Source: Gemmatimonadota bacterium (GTDB lineage: Bacteria > Gemmatimonadota > Gemmatimonadetes > Longimicrobiales > Gaopeijiaceae). Taken from it: DNA of 22,618 nucleotides. Shown here one piece after another: positions 20,679 through 22,618 of the stretch. The notes under the pieces were generated by a model that ran no database searches, had not been told where the DNA came from, and worked only from the letters and a program-made list of their open reading frames with translations. Every line of letters begins with the position of its first letter. Position 1 is the stretch's first letter. The DNA lies in NCBI GenBank assembly GCA_030550695.1, contig JAUQOX010000012.1:1-22618 (forward strand), read 5' to 3'. A program made the position numbers and the translations under genes.

Positions 20679-20841
20679 GGCGACGCCTCCTACCGGGGGG
20701 AGTAAGGAAAGGTCCAATCTAAGATGGCCGCTCGGGGGTATGAAAGGGAAAGCGTTCCTCACAAAACCCTCCCCGGCAGGTTCGGGCCTTTCGTACATTC
20801 CAAGAGATCGAGACGTGTTTCACCCCCCCTGGAGGCTTTTC
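20679..20841. other. Divergent promoter region between cNMP-sensor and MBL-hydrolase genes
   Basis: A 163-base gap that must drive both directions. On the minus strand TAGATT, about 35 bases before the cNMP gene, could be a -10, with TTTCAT 18 bases upstream as a weak -35. On the plus strand I see no convincing pair. The length is compatible with a shared regulator site; I see no clear CRP-type palindrome. Confidence 0.3.
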
Positions 20842-21762
20842 TTGGATCCCCGGACTCGAGGACCCGCCGCAGGCTCCCAACCGGCGGCGGACCGGCAGGA
20901 AAGGGAGGAGGTTACGGTACGGTGCTGGGGAACCCGTGGCTCCATCCCGAGCCCAGGCCCTGCGACGGCCGGCTACGGCGGAAACACCACCTGTCTGGAA
21001 CTGCGGGCCGGAGACCGCCGCCTGATCTTCGATGCCGGCACGGGGATCCGTCTGTTGGGCAACAAGTTGCTCTCCGAGCAGACCCGCGAGGCCTCCATCT
21101 TCCTCACCCATTTCCACTGGGATCACATTCAAGGGTTCCCCTTCTTCGCTCCCGTCTACAATCCCGAGTTTCGCCTCCGAATCGTGGGCCCCGAGCAGGA
21201 AGGCGCCGGTGTGGAGGCCCTCTTTGCCGGCCAGATGGGGCCCATCTACTTCCCCATTCCCTACGAGGCCCTCTCCGCCTCCCTCTCTTTCGAGCACCTG
21301 AACGAAGGTACGTGGGAAGAGGACGGAATTCGTCTGATGGCCATGCGGATGAGGCATCCTTCCTTTACCGTCGGTTACCGCGCCGAAGTCCATGGCAAGG
21401 TGGTGGTGTTCATTCCGGACAACGAGTTGCTGGGTGGACCTTTCCCCGCCGTTCGCGGTTGGAGGGAGAAGTTGGAGGAGTTCGTAGGGGGGGCGGACCT
21501 CCTCATCCACGACGCCATGTTCACCCAAGAGGAGTATCCCCGGCGGGAGGGGTGGGGGCACTCCACCTTTGAGCAGGTTCTGGAGCTGGCCCTGGGTGCG
21601 GGCGTGAAACAGCTCTTTTTCTTCCATCACGCCCCCGAACGGAGCGACCAGGAGCTGAACCAGATCCTGGCCCGCCTTCGCCATCACGTTCGGGAACGGG
21701 GGTGGACCCTGGGGGTCCACGCGGCCTTCGAGGGAAAGCAAGTCGCCATCCAGGAGGGGTAA
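20842..21762 (+). CDS. MBL-fold metallo-hydrolase (phosphodiesterase / RNase Z-like)
   Basis: A 306-residue metallo-beta-lactamase-fold hydrolase. The core begins TVRCWGTRGSIPSPGPATAGYGGNTTCLEL, the opening typical of the PhnP/RNase Z/class II cyclic-nucleotide phosphodiesterase branch. The metal site is THFHWDH (H90, H92, D94, H95), followed by a His in MRHPSFTVGYRA, Asp in IPDNEL, Asp in LIHDAMF and the final FFHHAPERSD, so both metals are probably bound. The substrate is not determined. No ATG exists at the usual N-terminus. I chose TTG 20842, with GGAGG six bases upstream, giving about 23 extra residues. ACG 20914 with GGGAGG upstream is an alternative. The exported caspase gene follows after one base. 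Confidence 0.85.
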   Translation: MDPRTRGPAAGSQPAADRQEREEVTVRCWGTRGSIPSPGPATAGYGGNTTCLELRAGDRRLIFDAGTGIRLLGNKLLSEQTREASIFLTHFHWDHIQGFPFFAPVYNPEFRLRIVGPEQEGAGVEALFAGQMGPIYFPIPYEALSASLSFEHLNEGTWEEDGIRLMAMRMRHPSFTVGYRAEVHGKVVVFIPDNELLGGPFPAVRGWREKLEEFVGGADLLIHDAMFTQEEYPRREGWGHSTFEQVLELALGAGVKQLFFFHHAPERSDQELNQILARLRHHVRERGWTLGVHAAFEGKQVAIQEG

Positions 21763-21763
21763 C

Positions 21764-22618
21764 GTGAAGCGCAGTGCCACCCTGGCTCTCCTGCTGGGCC
21801 TCATCCCGACCCTCGGCGGGGCGCCATCCGAAGAACTGCGGCCGCCGAGCCGGTGGGCGCTCCTCATCGGGATCAGCGATTACATCCACTTCGGGGACGA
21901 ACCGGGAGGGGATCTCCCCGGGGCGGAAGGAGATGCCCTGGCCCTTCGAAGCGTGCTGATCGAAAGATGGGGGTTCCCCCCGGACCATATCCGCCTGCTG
22001 CTGAACCACGAAGCCACCAAGGAAGCCATTCGGGAGGCCATGACCCGTTGGCTTCCCTCCGTCGCCCGCGCCGGAGACCACATCACCATCTTTTTCGCGG
22101 GGCACGGCTCTCAAATGTGGGACGAGGACGGAGACGAAGACGACGGGCTGGATGAAACCCTGGCGCCGGCCGACGTCCGCCGAGAGACGACGGAAATGGA
22201 CATCAGCGACGACCTGATGAGGGAATGGCTGGCGGGGCTCCCCACCGACAACGTCGTGGTAATTCTGGACAACTGCAACTCGGGCACAGGTACCCGGGAC
22301 GTGACCCCCTTTGCCCGGACCCGGGAACTCCGACGGAACCTGGAGGCCCTGCCGAAACCTCCGGCCCTCGCCCGCCGCTCCCTGGGAGAGGCCAAGGATC
22401 CCACCGCCTTCGACGCCGGGGCAGGGCGGGTCTTGGAAATTTCCGCCGCCCAACCCTACCAGCCCGCCGTGGATGCTTTCTTCCCTGGAGAGGACGGGGG
22501 TGAGGGATTTTTCGGAGGGGCGTTCACCACCTTCCTGGTTCGGGAGTTGTGGCGCGCGCCGGCCGGCACGACCTACGAGGAAATCTTCCTGCGGGTGCGG
22601 GAAGCGTTGAAAAGGAAT
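21764..22618 (+). CDS. Exported caspase-family (metacaspase/orthocaspase-like) protease, 3' end cut by window edge
   Basis: A caspase-hemoglobinase fold (peptidase family C14) protein; 285 residues are visible with no stop before the window edge. It starts at GTG 21764, with AGGAGG six bases upstream inside the previous gene's last codons. The N-terminus (MKRSATLALLLGLIPTLGGA) is a Sec signal peptide, so the enzyme should act outside the cytoplasm. The p20 domain follows: WALLIGISDY (31-40), the catalytic His in FFAGHGSQ (H114) and the catalytic Cys in VVILDNCNSG (C171). The acidic loop WDEDGDEDDGLDETLAPAD (119-137) is the metacaspase-type segment linked to calcium binding. FFGGAFTTFLVREL (249-262) is the usual late p20/p10 region. 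Basic P1 specificity is likely from family knowledge. The remaining C-terminus is unseen. Confidence 0.9.
   Translation, partial: MKRSATLALLLGLIPTLGGAPSEELRPPSRWALLIGISDYIHFGDEPGGDLPGAEGDALALRSVLIERWGFPPDHIRLLLNHEATKEAIREAMTRWLPSVARAGDHITIFFAGHGSQMWDEDGDEDDGLDETLAPADVRRETTEMDISDDLMREWLAGLPTDNVVVILDNCNSGTGTRDVTPFARTRELRRNLEALPKPPALARRSLGEAKDPTAFDAGAGRVLEISAAQPYQPAVDAFFPGEDGGEGFFGGAFTTFLVRELWRAPAGTTYEEIFLRVREALKRN

Noticed and set aside
21521..22453. 310-codon minus-strand frame opposite the caspase gene
   Set aside because: The sense frame has a signal peptide, catalytic His and Cys and a strong ribosome-binding site. The antisense frame is Gly/Arg/Pro-rich.
19162..22618. Right-hand cluster considered as a CBASS or other known anti-phage system
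   Set aside because: No nucleotidyltransferase, cyclase or canonical effector is present, the caspase has a signal peptide, and there are no mobile-element signs. Kept only as a hypothesis of a signalling module.

Overview
The window is 22.6 kb of very GC-rich bacterial chromosome. It is densely coded, has short intergenic gaps and changes strand often. Several features suggest a Gram-negative, free-living bacterium such as Gemmatimonadota or a near relative: exported PD40 beta-propeller and M28-PA-PDZ peptidase proteins, an outer-membrane barrel, lipoproteins, an ECF sigma factor and the high GC. This is inference from gene content; there is no rRNA or other marker to fix the taxonomy. I see no tRNA, rRNA, CRISPR array, insertion sequence or integrase. 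The content is mostly housekeeping and conserved-hypothetical genes.

Layout, left to right. (1) 2-547: 3' part of an ECF sigma factor, cut by the left edge. (2) 695-3274, minus: a membrane GT2 glycosyltransferase followed by queG. (3) 3573-5624, plus: a kynureninase-like class V aminotransferase and an outer-membrane barrel protein. (4) 5621-6963, minus: an MDR oxidoreductase coupled to a MazG-type pyrophosphohydrolase by an ATGA overlap. (5) 7168-9942, plus: a small hypothetical protein overlapping proline dehydrogenase, then queE, then a NudL-like Nudix hydrolase. (6) 10093-13114: a divergent pair, a six-blade PD40 propeller (minus) and an M28-PDZ lipoprotein peptidase (plus), whose start codons share one CATG. 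(7) 13281-17154, minus: a CPBP intramembrane protease, a DUF6941-like protein and a GyrA-family topoisomerase subunit. (8) 17278-19142: three uncharacterised genes. (9) 19162-22618: a MIP18-family protein and a cyclic-nucleotide-binding protein with a degenerate SpoIIE phosphatase domain (minus), divergent from an MBL-fold hydrolase and an exported caspase (plus) that runs off the right edge.

The most interesting parts are the right-hand end and the GyrA-like gene. The cNMP sensor carries a phosphatase domain that appears to have lost its metal-binding aspartates. It stands back to back with an MBL hydrolase and a metacaspase-like protease gene one base downstream, which could be a nucleotide-responsive proteolysis module. 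The GyrA-like protein has lost the blade-1 GyrA-box but has a GyrA-box-like basic motif in its last blade. Several convergent gaps hold strong perfect or near-perfect hairpins without T-tracts. queE and queG show that the organism makes queuosine, with the pathway genes dispersed.
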